Shown: positions 33,531 through 46,800 of the stretch, in pieces
How positions within the stretch are numbered: position 1 is the stretch's first letter
Layout of the letters: each line of letters begins with the position of its first letter
DNA from: Polytrichum commune
Taxonomy: Eukaryota > Streptophyta > Polytrichopsida > Polytrichales > Polytrichaceae
Assembly (NCBI GenBank): GCA_950295325.1
Contig: OX485809.1
Coordinates: 8,432,001-8,496,000, forward strand
DNA length: 64,000 nt
Direction: 5' to 3'
The notes under the pieces: generated by a model
Seen by the model: only the letters and a program-made list of their open reading frames with translations
Database searches by the model: none
Told to the model about the DNA's origin: nothing
Program-made: the position numbers and the translations under genes

Positions 33531-36527
33531 CCCCACTACATATACAAAATACAAATCTCGAATTAAATAAGCATATGTTACATATAAAACTCACTCGTAC
33601 TGTTATCTGTTATGTCCAATAAGGAAGTCATTGAACACTTTTTTTATCCATAGCATGTAAGACAACGCTTCCATCAAGCAAACGAAGACAATAGCATAAT
33701 AACTTAGCCACAATCTAGAGAGGAAAGCTCAAGGGAGCCCAAGAGTGCTCCAAGAACCTCCAATTCGTAAAAACCTAGAACCCAAATGCAAACCCCAACA
33801 AGAATGGAAAAGGTAATCATTAAGGACTATTACCATATGACAATAATGGATGAAAACTTGAATTGGATGAAACTAACAAATGTATTGTCAACTTTTCCTC
33901 TAAACCCTAGGGGGCCCTTTTGTACATTCGAGGGCATTCATGGTGGGGGTACCAAGAATGGGTGTCTAACGGTCAAAGGACTAAATTAGATAACTTTAAC
34001 TTACATAGTTGGTGTGCTTAGATTTGTATTGTGGAGCATATTTTGGATCATACCTACATTTAAAATTCCATATTGGGTACACCAACAAAGTCAATTTACA
34101 AGAAATAAGGTTATCTAAGATATCATTTTGATTCATTAACGAACATCCATAGGTGCTATCAAAATTGTTGACCTTGGGATCAAGGAATGAAAAGGAGTAG
34201 GTTGACGATGATGATGGACTTGGATTTTTTTCCAAAATTTGATTGTAACCTTAAGGATGTTTTCCCCCCTTCTACCACAAAAATGTTAATAAAATTCATC
34301 ACTATGGTGATGAGAAGTTGTGGTCGAGAAGAAGTCTATGGGCGATGAAAGCAACTTCTGGCTTTTGGTGAGGCCACGTTGCCTGTGCTTTCTCGACCGT
34401 CGGATTTGACCGATGTAACCCTCCTCCCTTGATCTCCTCCATTCCTGCCACCACTCATCCACTGCTTCCACTTGCAAAGTCCTGTTAAAATACCAAAAGC
34501 ATTGTTGTGAACAAGTTACTTTGGAGCAAGTGGGAAGAATGCAACATTCCGTAACAATCTACATTATCTACATGTACTTCAATTCTCATTGTATCAATGT
34601 TCTTGCTTTGTGATACCGGGATTGCTAACTTAAATTACGGTACAAAATATTTGTCAAATATATGTTTGCACTAGATTGCATTCAACACAAATAACGCACT
34701 AAAATGTATTCTATGCTTGTTTCCGAATGTGCCAAATTCTTCAATGTACAATAAATTATTTTGTATGTAAACTATTTTGCAGACATATTTTTAAATCCTC
34801 TGAATTTCAAAATTTTAAGTTCTTTTAATATACCCTTTAATATACTTTATACTTGCTAGAAATGCATATTATAAGTATTATGTGTTTATGTTAATTTGCT
34901 AATTTTTTTTCTTCAGTTAGACTTTACATAATATTTGAGTCAGTCAATACATGTTTTAATATATTCTTCTCTTTGTATCATTATCTTACTTTTGGAATTT
35001 AATTATCATACGTTAATTATTTTATTAGATAAAATGAATTGCACATACAAATAATCTAGAACAATCATTCTATTACAAATATTGATGTCCATGAATTATA
35101 ACCTTTCCAAATTCTTTTCTATTTAATATGTCGTCAGTATTGGTGAACACTATTATGGAAAACCATGACATATGTGAATTATTGACTTGCCTCATTATAA
35201 GAAAATTTAATATCCAACAAAATGTTATTGAGATTGTAAGTAACTGAATAATTTAAGTTGTCAAATTCTATATACTAAAGATATGGTCATTAATATGAAG
35301 AGATGAACTTGAAAATTTGTATAATAAATTTCTGTAATTTGTTGACTTCAAAACAAAAGTAAAGAACTTCAATTCCATATGCAATAGAGCATATTCTTCA
35401 ACGTATAATTTATGCTTTGAATTTACATACATGTTGTATTCAAGTGATTCAGTGTTGTATATTTTTATGTATATCATCACATTAAAATAAAGTTCTAGAG
35501 TTGACATTGTAACATATCAACTCTTCCAAAAGATTCAATAACTATGCTATAGATCAGTAAGAAATTAGTCTCTACTATATACCAAATCAATACATTTTCT
35601 CATAAAATTTAAACATTACAACTTATCAACATTGCTATATGCTAAGATGCAAAAATTTCATATATTTAATATTGACAACACTTCAGCAAATAAATGGTGT
35701 GGATCATATTGGCTCGCATCTTTATATTTTGCTTCCTTTCTTTTACAAAGGTTTAGTGTGTGCCATACAACTAGATATTATCATTTATCCAATATTGGAT
35801 GATGTAATCAAATTCATATGAATTTTTGGACAATTCCAACTGCCTATATAATATGTACAGTAAATCACAAAACTACACAAATGAATAGTGGTTGGCAAAT
35901 ATGAAAACAAACATACAAAGTTGTGGTTGTTGTTTTGTTGTTGTTGCTTATGTTGTTGTCATTTCATGTTTTTGTCCATTATTATTATTAAACAAGTGAT
36001 ATGGTCCAATGAAAATAATCACTCTCTCTCATTAGTCCATGATTGGTAAGCTCATGGACATAATCCAAGAATAAATGGATGATATCACACTTCCCTTGAG
36101 TTATGATAACCCTTATGCTTTTGGATGAGCAATCAATTATGAAGCACATATGCAAAAACTGGATTGAAAATTGGATGTACCCTGATTTAGTTATGCTTAT
36201 CGGAAGTGCATGTTTGCTACTTTCCTCCCAATTGTGTTCAGTATTAAGTGTAGAGTAGATATTAATATTCGAAGATGTAGTTCAATCTCTTTAAAACATG
36301 TTGATTTATGATGTTTGCTCTTTGATCCTCACCGAACCACATACCAATCAAATATAGGGGACCGATAATAAAAATTAACAAGCCACTTAAGACCCATCTA
36401 CCTTACATACATCATTGGGTGAATGATGTGACTAAGTTAAGAGCAACAAGAATGAGAGCCAACCTGCTTACGAAGTGTGTGATGTACCTCCATGGTGGAG
36501 AAACCAAGGGTAGCCACGGACGACTAA
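33531..36527. other. AT-rich intergenic region
   Basis: About 3 kb without a recognisable gene. 35920-35960 is rich in TTG repeats. No transposon terminus was identified. Confidence 0.45.
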
Positions 36528-36917
36528 GGGTCGGTTCACATGGGGTCCTAAGTTCCAAGTCCCAATCATGTTAGCAAGTCCCAACATGGAGGCAATGTCC
36601 CAACTTTTGAGCCTCAAGAAACCAATCAAATACGATTAATCGTCATTAAAGTTGGATCTTCATTATTTTATGTAAGAATATTCACGGGACTTGTGTTGAG
36701 AGTTGGATCTAGCTTTTTGCTCTGCCCATCTCTCAACACAAGTCCCAAGCCTCACCTCCAAAAAGTGTTGCCATGTAGGCATCCATGTCACACTTGGAAC
36801 TTAGGATTTGGGACCTCGTGTGAAGTGATAAGTCCCAACTTCCATGCTCATAACGGATGAGATTGCATGGATTAACCTCAAGTGACTTGGGACTTAGGAC
36901 TCCGTTTCAACCGGCCC
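36528..36917. mobile_element. PIF/Harbinger-type MITE, 390 bp
   Basis: The left end GGGTCGGTTCACATGGGGTC and the reverse-complemented right end GGGCCGGTTGAAACGGAGTC are inverted repeats, extending into CTAAGT-CCAAGTC. The element is flanked by TAA on both sides (36525-36527 and 36918-36920), the 3-bp duplication typical of PIF/Harbinger. It has no coding capacity. Confidence 0.85.
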
Positions 36918-36949
36918 TAAAACCCTTAACCCATACTCTCTCTATATAT

Positions 36950-37922
36950 ACCGTACGTTAAGGGCAGCTTCGGCGCTCTCTTGCCGAATAATTATTAAAA
37001 GTAAAAAAACAGTGTTCGGCGGGAAGAAAAAAAATTACTAAAAATTTCAGCATTTTAAATAGTTTAATAATGCAATTTCGGCATACATCCAAGAAGTTAT
37101 TACCTAACGGTAAACAAGAATGTTTATTCACGATTTCACAATTTGTGTGAAGAGTTTTACAAAAGATATAAATCTTTCACGATTTTGTGAAGAGTTGAGA
37201 ATGCTCTGTGCTTTATACAAGTAGAGTGGAGTTGTGTTCAACAATGCATATGGGATATGTAAAGTTTGAGGTGAAGCATCTAGTTAGACTTCATTTTTAT
37301 AACACGCATAACTTTTGCATAGAGTCTTCAAATGACATAAAATTTGTTGGAGGTGAAAGATTACTTGATTTCTAAACTTTTCTTAGAGCAACAAAATTCC
37401 AAAAAAGTTGATCTTCTATGCACAAATGAGCTCCGAAAAACTGTTATGAACGCATTTTAATTTTTTGATCTTTACACGGCTGCAATGTTTTGTCCATATC
37501 TTTTGCATAAAGATTTATTTTGACACAAAACTTGTTGGGGGTGGAAGATTACTTGATTTCTCAACTTTTGTTAGTTGGACAAAATTCTATAAAACTTCAT
37601 CTTCTATGCTCAATTGGACTCCAAAAAATTGTGTACAACACATTTGAAAAGCCTCACTTAGAGTCTTGCTACTTCTTAACCCATATTCTTTGTGGACTAA
37701 TGTAAGTGAGCTTGATTACAAAATGAGCACCTTCTCTCCATCAGAATTCATATATGCTTCCAGTGTAAGTAAAATTCTAGTGAGAAGTTAAAATTTCTTA
37801 CTTTTTGGCAATTTTGAAAATTAATTAATTTTATATTCGGCAAAAAATGTCAATAATTTTCCAAAATTTTCGGCGCCTATTTTTAGAATTATTTTGTGCC
37901 GAAGCTGCCCTTAACGTACGGT
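36950..37922. mobile_element. 973-bp inverted-repeat element with internal duplication
   Basis: The ends ACCGTACGTTAAGGGCAGC and TTCGGC are perfectly inverted over about 25 bp at 37898-37922. Flanking sequence is consistent with a TA (Tc1/mariner-like) or an ATAT duplication, which cannot be told apart because the flank is itself TATATA. Inside, two imperfect direct copies of about 140 bp (about 37310-37450 and 37496-37650) share gaagattacttgatttct, aacttttgttag-like and catcttctatgc words. Short GCCGAA words occur near both ends. No transposase frame is present. Confidence 0.85.
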
Positions 37923-40772
37923 ATATTGTGCTTTTACTTTAGCGTAAACAAATCCACCCAGTAACAAAAAATAACCCCACTAGAAAAACATTAATTTAGG
38001 GTTAGGTAAAATCCACCTAACAAATGTCCATCGTAGATCCGGTTCTATGAATCTATGGTCAAGGGTACTTACCTAATTCCATAATAAGTATAGGGGCTAC
38101 CATGAGAACCTTCTCTCAAAGGTTAAGCAACAATGGCTATTTACCCTAAGTAACCCATGATAGGCGGTCAAGTAATGAGGACTAGTAAAGGTGGAAGGAG
38201 TGTGTAACCTACCTCAAAGCTCAATCTCGCGAGGTTCAAATGGTTAAAGAATAGGTCGAATACTTAATGGCAATATGTGTATTCGGTGATACAAAATGTA
38301 TGGTTATGTTGTACATGACTGTGTGACATAGATAACAGTCGGCTTTTGCTATTATTTACCTCGTGTACGTTAGTAACCCTCTCCGTGGATTTGGTTGGTG
38401 GCATGGGCACAAGTGAGGTAAACCCTTCACAAAATTGGTGGCACTCTTAAGTTTTGTGACTCATCTTTCTTCAAAAATAGTGTGTGTATGTTGCTTAAAT
38501 ATTTTACAAGAAAATTTAGAATACAAAGCATATTGGTTTGAGGTAGACTTTTTAGGCTTTGTTGAGTATGTCTTGTACACAATTTTGAACTTAACAATGT
38601 AAACTTTGGATATGTAGCACAACATTTTACCTAAGTGTAAAGAGGGTGAAACCCTACTAGTTTGTTGATTGAGGTTATGATTTTTTACTTTGAGGAGACA
38701 AACCTGTATGGGAAAATACCAAATGAGTGGAGGTAGGTAGGCAAAGATTTTCCCTGAGGGATGGTCCCACCCAACCTCCTGGGTTTTGAAGGCTACACAA
38801 AAATGTAGGAAAATGGAATGGCCTCTAAACAAGAGGATGTACTAAGAAGCATGGGGAGGTCACTCCCTCTTTAATTAATGCATATACGTGTGCTCAAGAC
38901 CTATTTATCGAGGGGCTATTTACCTTGCAGAGAGATTATAAGTTATGATATTTTTCAAAATGAAGGTAAATGCTTGTATTTTAATACACCATATCAATCA
39001 TTATAAGTTTTTTGGGGAATCATCTAAAAATACCCTAATTTATTTATACTTCATTTTTTTCTTATACCCCAAGCAACCAATTTTTTTGACTTCACCCCAA
39101 TTTTTTTTTTCTCAGAGCCCAACCATTGTTCATTTTTTTTCTTCCTTAAACCGCATTTTAATTCGTACACCCCATTTTTCTTTGGTTCTGTAAGTGACAA
39201 TTTTTTCATGAAGGACATATTTCTTCTTAAAACCATGAATTGTGAAGTTCAGACACAATGCTAAACTCACATAAACTAAATCAAAACAATAAACCTAAGG
39301 CAATGCCATGCAACTAAAGCTCTGTCTTAGACTGTGAAATAAAGTCAAATAAAATGCCAAAATTTTCCCTGCTGGCACGTGGGTAGAGACCATTAACTCC
39401 ACATTGGAACCGTTGGTTTAGTAACATTCAAGCAAGCCAGCGTGCGAAGTCATCCATCCAAGTATTTTCAATAAAAAAAATGCCTTTTTTAATCCACTAG
39501 CACAAACCCTACCCTAGACCTGCTACCCCTAGTAATTGTTTCCACGTTATTCTACATGTACTGACTAGATTAAAGAGGCCATTATATGTAATGGTATTCT
39601 ACATGTAAACAAGTTTCACTATTTTAAAACCCCTTATATTATATGTACGTGTTTTTTGCAAAATTTACCTATAATGAATATATTAGATCATGTTTTTTAT
39701 CGCACGTTGTTTGTATGATTTTTTTCAAGTTACCTCCCCGTGCTAAGAAGTGACTAAGCTTGAAAGTAAGCATAGATTTGCTCAAGAAATGCCCAACTCT
39801 CTACCCTATTATTACTTTGGGATTAAAGAATCTACCCCTTTGGCGAAAATATTATCCCAAAAGGATAAAAAATACTTTAGGGTTTGATGAAAACTACCAG
39901 ACAAATGTCCCTCATAGATTTGGATTTATGAATCTACGGTCAAGGTATTTACCTAATACTACAACATGTGAAGGGTAAACTATGAGAGCCTTCTTTCACT
40001 GTTTAAACAATTGTTGCTTACCCTAAGTAAACCTTGAGATAAGGTGAAGTAGTGAGGATTGGCAAATGTGGAAGGAGCGTGTACCATGCCACAAAAGTTA
40101 GTCTCGTGTAATTTGAATGGCTAAAGAACATGTAGAATACTCAATGGATGTGTGTGTATTCAATGATACAAAATGATTGTCTATGTTGGACACAACTGTG
40201 TGACATAGATACAACTGGGCTATGTTGTTATTTACCTCGTATACATTACTAACCCCCTTTGTGGATTTGGTTGGTGGCATGGGCATACTATAGGTGAGGC
40301 AAACCCTTCACAAATTTGGCAGCACTCTTAAAGTTTTGTATCCCAACTTTCTTCAAGTTTTTGCTAAGGTGTTTTGCAAGACAATTTAAAATACAAAGCA
40401 GATGCATTTGAGGCACACACTTGAAGCACTATTGATTTTGTCTTGCACATTTTTTTTGAATTTGAGCATATAAACTTTGGGCATTCTAGAATCATACCTT
40501 TATCTAAGCTTAAAGAGAGTAAAACCCTAAAAGGCTGAGGATTGCGATTGTAACTTTTACTTTGAAATGACAAACTTCTATGAGAAAGCACTGAGATAGG
40601 AAAGATAATTGGACAGAGATTTTCCTTGCAGATGATGGTCCCACCCTCCCTCCTGGGTTTTGAAGGATACACAAATATGTAAGAGAATGGGGTGGCCTTT
40701 GAATAAGAGGCCGTGCTAAGAAGTGACTAAGCTTGAAAGTAAGCATAGAATTGCTCAAGAAATGCCCAGCTG
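37923..40772. repeat. Tandem segmental duplication upstream of Era
   Basis: Unit A (37923-38849 plus 39743-39797) and unit B (39798-40772) are alignable over their length. Examples are caaatgtcc...gatttatgaatct, ggatttggttggtggcatgg, ggtcccaccc...cctgggttttgaagg, and the shared tail gtgctaagaagtgactaag ... gcccaact (39741-39797 and 40717-40772). Unit A is interrupted by the 893-bp element at 38850. Unit B ends right at the Era leader, so the proximal copy supplies the Era promoter region. Confidence 0.85.
38850..39742. mobile_element. hAT-type non-autonomous element, 893 bp, with 8-bp target duplication
   Basis: The left end CATGGGGAGGT and the reverse-complemented right end CACGGGGAGGT are inverted repeats. 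CTAAGAAG flanks both sides (38842-38849 and 39743-39750). The paralogous unit B has the uninterrupted site gtgctaagaagtgac at about 40717, which confirms the insertion and the 8-bp duplication. Pyrimidine-rich tracts occupy 39050-39180. No transposase frame is present. A related left part occurs at 55916-56200. Confidence 0.92.
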
Positions 40773-40814
40773 TCTCTCAGATTGCACACGAGAGGAGAGG
40801 AGAGGACGCTTCAA

Positions 40815-40850
40815 CAAAGAAGAAGAAGAAGAAGTAGAAGAAGAAGAAGA
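40815..40850. repeat. (GAA)n microsatellite in the Era 5' leader
   Basis: GAA/AGA triplets run almost unbroken for about 36 bp, 50 bp before the Era start codon. GA-rich leaders are common in plants. The 5' end of the transcript probably lies just upstream (about 40770-40800), where unit B of the duplication ends. Confidence 0.8.
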
Positions 40851-40899
40851 TACGACGCAAGGATTGGCAGGCTCGGTTTGTGAGTGAGCAGAAGCAGCT

Positions 40900-43800
40900 A
40901 TGGCGGCAGCAGCTCTGGCATTGGGCAGTGGCAGCGCAGTCTGTGGCATGGGGCTCGTGGACAGAAGCACTGCTATTGCTGCACCCGCAGGAGCATCGTT
41001 GGCATTCGTGACTCGCAATGCTTCGAGTTTCGGGAAGGTGGGTGCATTGAAGGCCGCACATTCTCGAAGAACTTCGGTCGGCGTCCGGTGTGCCGGTGTG
41101 GACGGGGTGGTCGTGGCGGAGGAGGCGTCTGCTGCAGCAGCAGGACGTCGAAGGCAACAAAGGGGAGGAGTGATTGTGCGAGCGAGTGAAAACCGGCCGC
41201 CTAAGCCCCCAATTTTTGTGTTGAATGTGAAACCGGAGAGGAAAGTGGTGGAACATGTGGACAAGCCTGCAATTACGTCGTTGGAGAATTATGATTTCAC
41301 TAACCTGGCTGTGGACCCCAATCACCGGAGTGGTACTTTGTTTCTACTTCTTCCCGTCCTTTGTGCCCTTCTCTTCTATTAAGTTGAGGTTTATGTGTTA
41401 AGTGTTGCACTAATTTTCCGAGGTAACATATGTGGGCCTTATGTGGTCTCTCCTCTTAATTGGAGACCAATATTTGAGTGGTGTATGGCAGGGCTTGTTG
41501 TAAAGAATGTCGACCCGAAAGAAACATGTTACTACGATGAAATTGGACTATGTGTTTAAAATACATACAGACACCATTCTAGGTGTAATAGTGAACATCA
41601 CCACAATTGGAAGGGAAGGCCTATGTATCACTTAAAAGAGGAAGAGAATCTTCACATTTGTCTCCTAGAAGTTTTGCATCTCGGGGAACTCCGATAATTT
41701 TGAAACTTGAAATGACAATCTGCGTGATTCATCACACTTGCTAACCGGATTACACAATTCCTTACCCAGACTGATCCAACCGCGAGAAATATCTGTAGAG
41801 TCCAACTCCTCAGATAATTATGACACGGTTGGATTGACCTGGGAATTGTTGAATCTGGTTAGTAATTGTGACGAATCATGACTCCTGCAGATTGCCATTT
41901 CAAGTTCCAGAATCACTGGAGTTTGACTAGATGCAAAAGTTATAGGAGGTCAATGTGAAGATTCTCTTTGTCATTAAGTGCTCCCATGAGCAATCCGAAT
42001 TTTGACGATATTCACTATTGCACCTAAAATGGTGTCTGCATGTATTTTGAGCACATAGACCAATCTCATCATTGTAACATTTTGTCGTTCGTGTGGGCAA
42101 GTCTTGTCATCTACCACTCAAATGTAGGTGTCCACTTAACAAGAGTGACACCACGTAAAGAGTATGTACCTTACTAGGCTTTTTTTTAATCTGCAATTAA
42201 TGTGGCAGACTTTGGGTTCTGAAAATCATTGATACATGAGGTCTACTACATACATGAGCTCATGTACAAATATGAAGATACATAATTCTCATGTTCCACT
42301 ATAAACAACAAAACTCGCAAATTCGTTCACAGTCCCTTTGCTTCACATTGACAACCGTTCCAAAAATTTCAAGAGGAGTTTGTTCACAGTCCCTTTGACT
42401 CTTCACACTGAACTTTGCTTCACATATAAAGGCACAAATGTGTTCACAGTCCCTTTGGTTCTATTCACTATGAAACTACTTCTGGAAATCTTGTAATTAT
42501 TAATGTTTGAGTCATTGCACTAATTATTCTATATTCAAATCTTGTGCTGAGATCTGAGTGTGAGAACATCCTGATGAGGTTGCAGGTTACGTTGCGTTGG
42601 TGGGGAAGCCAAATGTAGGAAAGAGCACACTTCTGAATCAGCTGATTGGTCAGAAACTGTCCATTGTGACCAACAAACCTCAAACAACACGACACCGCAT
42701 TCTCGGAATTTGTTCGGCTGCGGATTATCAGGTGTTTTCTTGAATTCACTCCTGATGAAACTATTTCTATCTGGTGATTAGGGTTTTCATGGAGCAAAGT
42801 CTTCATCTGGTATTGCAGTGCAAAACCATGCATGTTGGAAAATCCTTGGAGAGCAGGGACTAGAAACTCTTGGTGTTGGGAATGGGTATTTGACAGTATT
42901 TTTGTTTTTGATACCATTTGGGTCTAAATACCATGCAAGAACCTTCATACTTATACAGAATTGCCCTGATATTAATATGGTTTGGAATGGTATTCACCCA
43001 AATAATAACTCGGGTATATAATGGATGTCTCACCTTGATATATACCCATCAAATATCAGTATGTGACTGGTATTACAATTTTGATACCCATGGGTAGGTT
43101 CTTTGATACCATTATTGATGTTGATTATTGATACCAATGCATTCACCTATGTACCAGACCAACGCTCTTTCAACCAATGTTATGCAGGTATCTATAAGGG
43201 TACATGTATGGGTACAAACTACCCGACACGGATAGTATCGCATCCTTCCATGTCAGTGTTAATACCCACTTGATATATGCACTTATACCATTGCGAAACT
43301 CCAGTGTTACTAATATACCTTTGGACATTTTTATAAATAATTTTAATACTTTGACTCGCTGGGTATCAGAATTTAAGTCTTTATAAAACACCATCACCCA
43401 CTGGTATACGGAAATAATGATACCCACACAACACTGGTTTCAATTCGTCTGTAGTGATACCACATGAAAGTTTAAACAAGTGAAGACTTCATTGAGTTCT
43501 TTGTGTTGACAATTGGGTAGGAGTATTGCAGATGATATTATATGATACTCCAGGCGTGATTCCAAAGAAAATCAGGAAGTTGGATGAGATGATGATGCAA
43601 AATGTGCGGACTGCAACTCTGAATGCAGATTGTGTACTGGTAGTTGTGGATGCCTGCCAGCAGCCTGAGCAGGTAGCTGCCCTTACCTTGCTATGAATTC
43701 TGAAAGAATATTTGCAATATAAAAACCTATACAAGGTTTCCTGGCATGTTGAGATGTTAAAGGTACCTTCCAACCACATGGATGTAATCTTTAATTGATT

Positions 43801-46800
43801 TGTGAACACTTTGTCTTTTTGTAAACAACATTCTGGCATCAAAATTTCTAATCTTCAGAAAACATCCTTCGACCTTAACGTTAGGTTGTTGCAGATAAGA
43901 ACTCAAAAGCAGATGTCAGCTTGGCACAACCTCCAGTATGCATTCCAAAAACATCTTGTATAGGAGTTGTACTGTATATTATTCCTTGGAAAGCCATTTG
44001 AAGATTGAATATCCATAGATTCATGAAGGTACATCACAAGTATCCCTGCCCTCAATAAATTCGCCCAGTTTTGTCTGTTCCTGGACTTATGCAAGTAATT
44101 AAGAGTTATATCCTTCCCTATATTTTGTTTTGTTGAGGGACTTTTATCTATTCAGCTATTCACCTTTTCCTCTTGAGAATACAGGTTAAAATTCTGTAAG
44201 AGCAACTCCTATGGTCACTGGAAAATTATTCTCTCAATAATTGGCTTTTAACGTTTTTTGGGGGCAATGCTCATTTCACCAACAAAGTCTATATGTTTTC
44301 CAAATCCTCATTGCCCACCAATTACTGAGAGAGAGGCAGCCCATTAAACCCATTTCCACCCTCTAAATTCCTTAAAACCTTTGATTCTTTTTGCGTTAGG
44401 GCCACTAGTAGTTTGAATAATAGTTGTCTAAGTTGCCAAGAAAAGGTCCCAGACCACGAGTATTGTGCATCAAAAGTTGCTCTGAAAGTTCATATGCCCT
44501 TCATAACGAGCTGATTCTGATGTGATTGGAATGATTATTCAGTTTTGTGGAATGGGAGTTGTTGTTCTTGAAATCTGTGATGTGGTAGTTATGGTCAATC
44601 TCTTAGGCATAACATGAGTTGTATATGAAAGTAAAGAAAATATTAACAAAAGTGTGAAGGGCGGAACAGGTGATGGATATGTTAGAGGTTGGAGCAACTG
44701 CAGTGACCGACAGGAGACCTACTTTGTTGGTGTTGAACAAAAAAGATCTTATCAAACCTGGTGAAATTGCTAAGAAGAAAGAGGTATTTGCATTTGTGCC
44801 CCTTTGGTCATACAAGGATGTGTTGATGAATTCTGGCCATAAAATTATATGTAGACATGGGCTGTAGTTGCAACCTCTTGTCAAGCTAGCCACAGTTTAC
44901 AATCACTGCTGCATTTGTTTGTTTGTGTTAAAAATGAACACCCAAATGACACTCGTTAAAGCAAACGAAAGGGGGGGAAGGGGGGGGGGGGGGGTGCGAC
45001 GTATAAGATGATTCAAGAAAATCTTTGATGATTAATAAGATACTCATATGAGCTCCAAAACCTATGAGGAAAATGGCTACAGCCTTGATCTGGAATTGCT
45101 AATCATCTTGTAGTATGATGTGTCCATTCTATGCCCATATACCTTACACAAAAATGCATCGCTTTCTTAATTAGTATTAACATGTTAAGGTGCTCCAGTT
45201 GGTAGTTGAGTTTTACAACATAAGAAACACCAACCTTTACCCAAATTCAAAACTATGTGCAGTGGTATGAGAAGAATGGTGGGGTGGATGAGGTGATCGC
45301 CACCAGTGCAAAGCAAGGAAGAGGTGTGGATGATGTAAAAAGTTGGTTATTAAATCGGCTACCTTATGGACCAGCTTACTACCCCAAAGTAAGCCATCAA
45401 ATCATTTCCTCATGGTCTGTATACGACTGGTAAATGTATTTATACTCCTTGCTTAGAGCTGATGACAACTGTTTTTGTAAGGTGATATGAATGTATCTGA
45501 ATGTTTACAACCGTGCAACAGACTTCTAGTGTTTTGATGTGGTTCACTTGGCGGTGTTCATAAACAGGTTATTGTTGAAAAGCCATTGTTTTCTTATTTT
45601 AGGCAAGTGTGTAGCACCAATAAGGTTCCAACAAAAATCTCAGTTCTTCTTGACATGAACTTGGTCAAAAAATTTGGCTGTAAAGGTGAAATTGATGAGA
45701 TTCGATTTTCTACCTCTGTAGGATATTATTAGTGAGCATCCGGAACGATTCTTTGTTGCGGAGATTCTGAGGGAGAAGATATTCTTACAATACAAGCAAG
45801 AAATTCCTTACGTGTGTCAGGTAATTGCATCCACAAGTTTCACATTATTTATTGAAGCTTGTAAATGCTACCTAATTTTTATGATATATGTCAAACTGCC
45901 ATTGTCACATTAAACACTAAGGGTATCTGGGTCTATGGCATATTTTTTATTGTAGTTATGTGCTCACATCTGCTGTTTTTGAATCTACACACAATCACTG
46001 CCAGGTGAATGTGATTAATTATATGGAGAGAAGAACATCAAAAGACTTTATCGAGCTGGAGATAATAGTAGAGAAGGACTCACAGAGAGGCATCTTGATT
46101 GGGAAGGTGAGATTTTCTTCTTGTACCCAATATGCTGTAAGAGTCGAGTTGTTTACTTGTCATAGGTGAGTTTTCACAGTGATCTTAAGTGCTGGACTAT
46201 CTTGAGTATGTCAGAGAAGAAATTTATTGTTAAGGAAACATCATATTTAAAAGCGGAAACATCAAATCCTACAATATATTATATTCAAGTGGTTTCTTAG
46301 TCTACCAAGAAACTATTGCAAGATTGATCCAGTTTTCAAAGCCCATTATGGCAGTGCTGCTTTGTTGAGATTTATGGTGTTGATCTCAGGAGGGACAAGC
46401 TTTGAAAATGCTCGCAACTGCAGCAAGACTAGACATTGAGGACTTTGTGGGCAAGGAAGTATTTGTAGAGGTATGTCCTACCTGACAAAATTCCTTATTG
46501 ACCTGAGATACGGATTGGGTTACCTCTTGGTTGTCATTACTTTTCTTTACATTGACTAAAAAATGAAGAGTTTTTCCAGGTTCTAATGTGCAGGTGAAGA
46601 AGTGTGCTTGTTGGATTTAATTACTCATATGTCAACCTAAAAAATTGGATGAAACTAGTTCTTTGAATTATACTTATGGACGTATGTTGGAAAAAAGACA
46701 CAACATGTAAAGATTACACAGGAGACACAACAGTCTTCACGTTGAGTGGTCAGTGGAAGAGATGAAAGGTAGACAATGAGAGCCATTGATCAAGGGATAG

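Noticed and set aside
40755-41325. Overlapping frames around Era exon 1 on both strands
   Set aside because: They are shadows of the transit-peptide exon, whose frame is confirmed by splicing to the GTPase exons.
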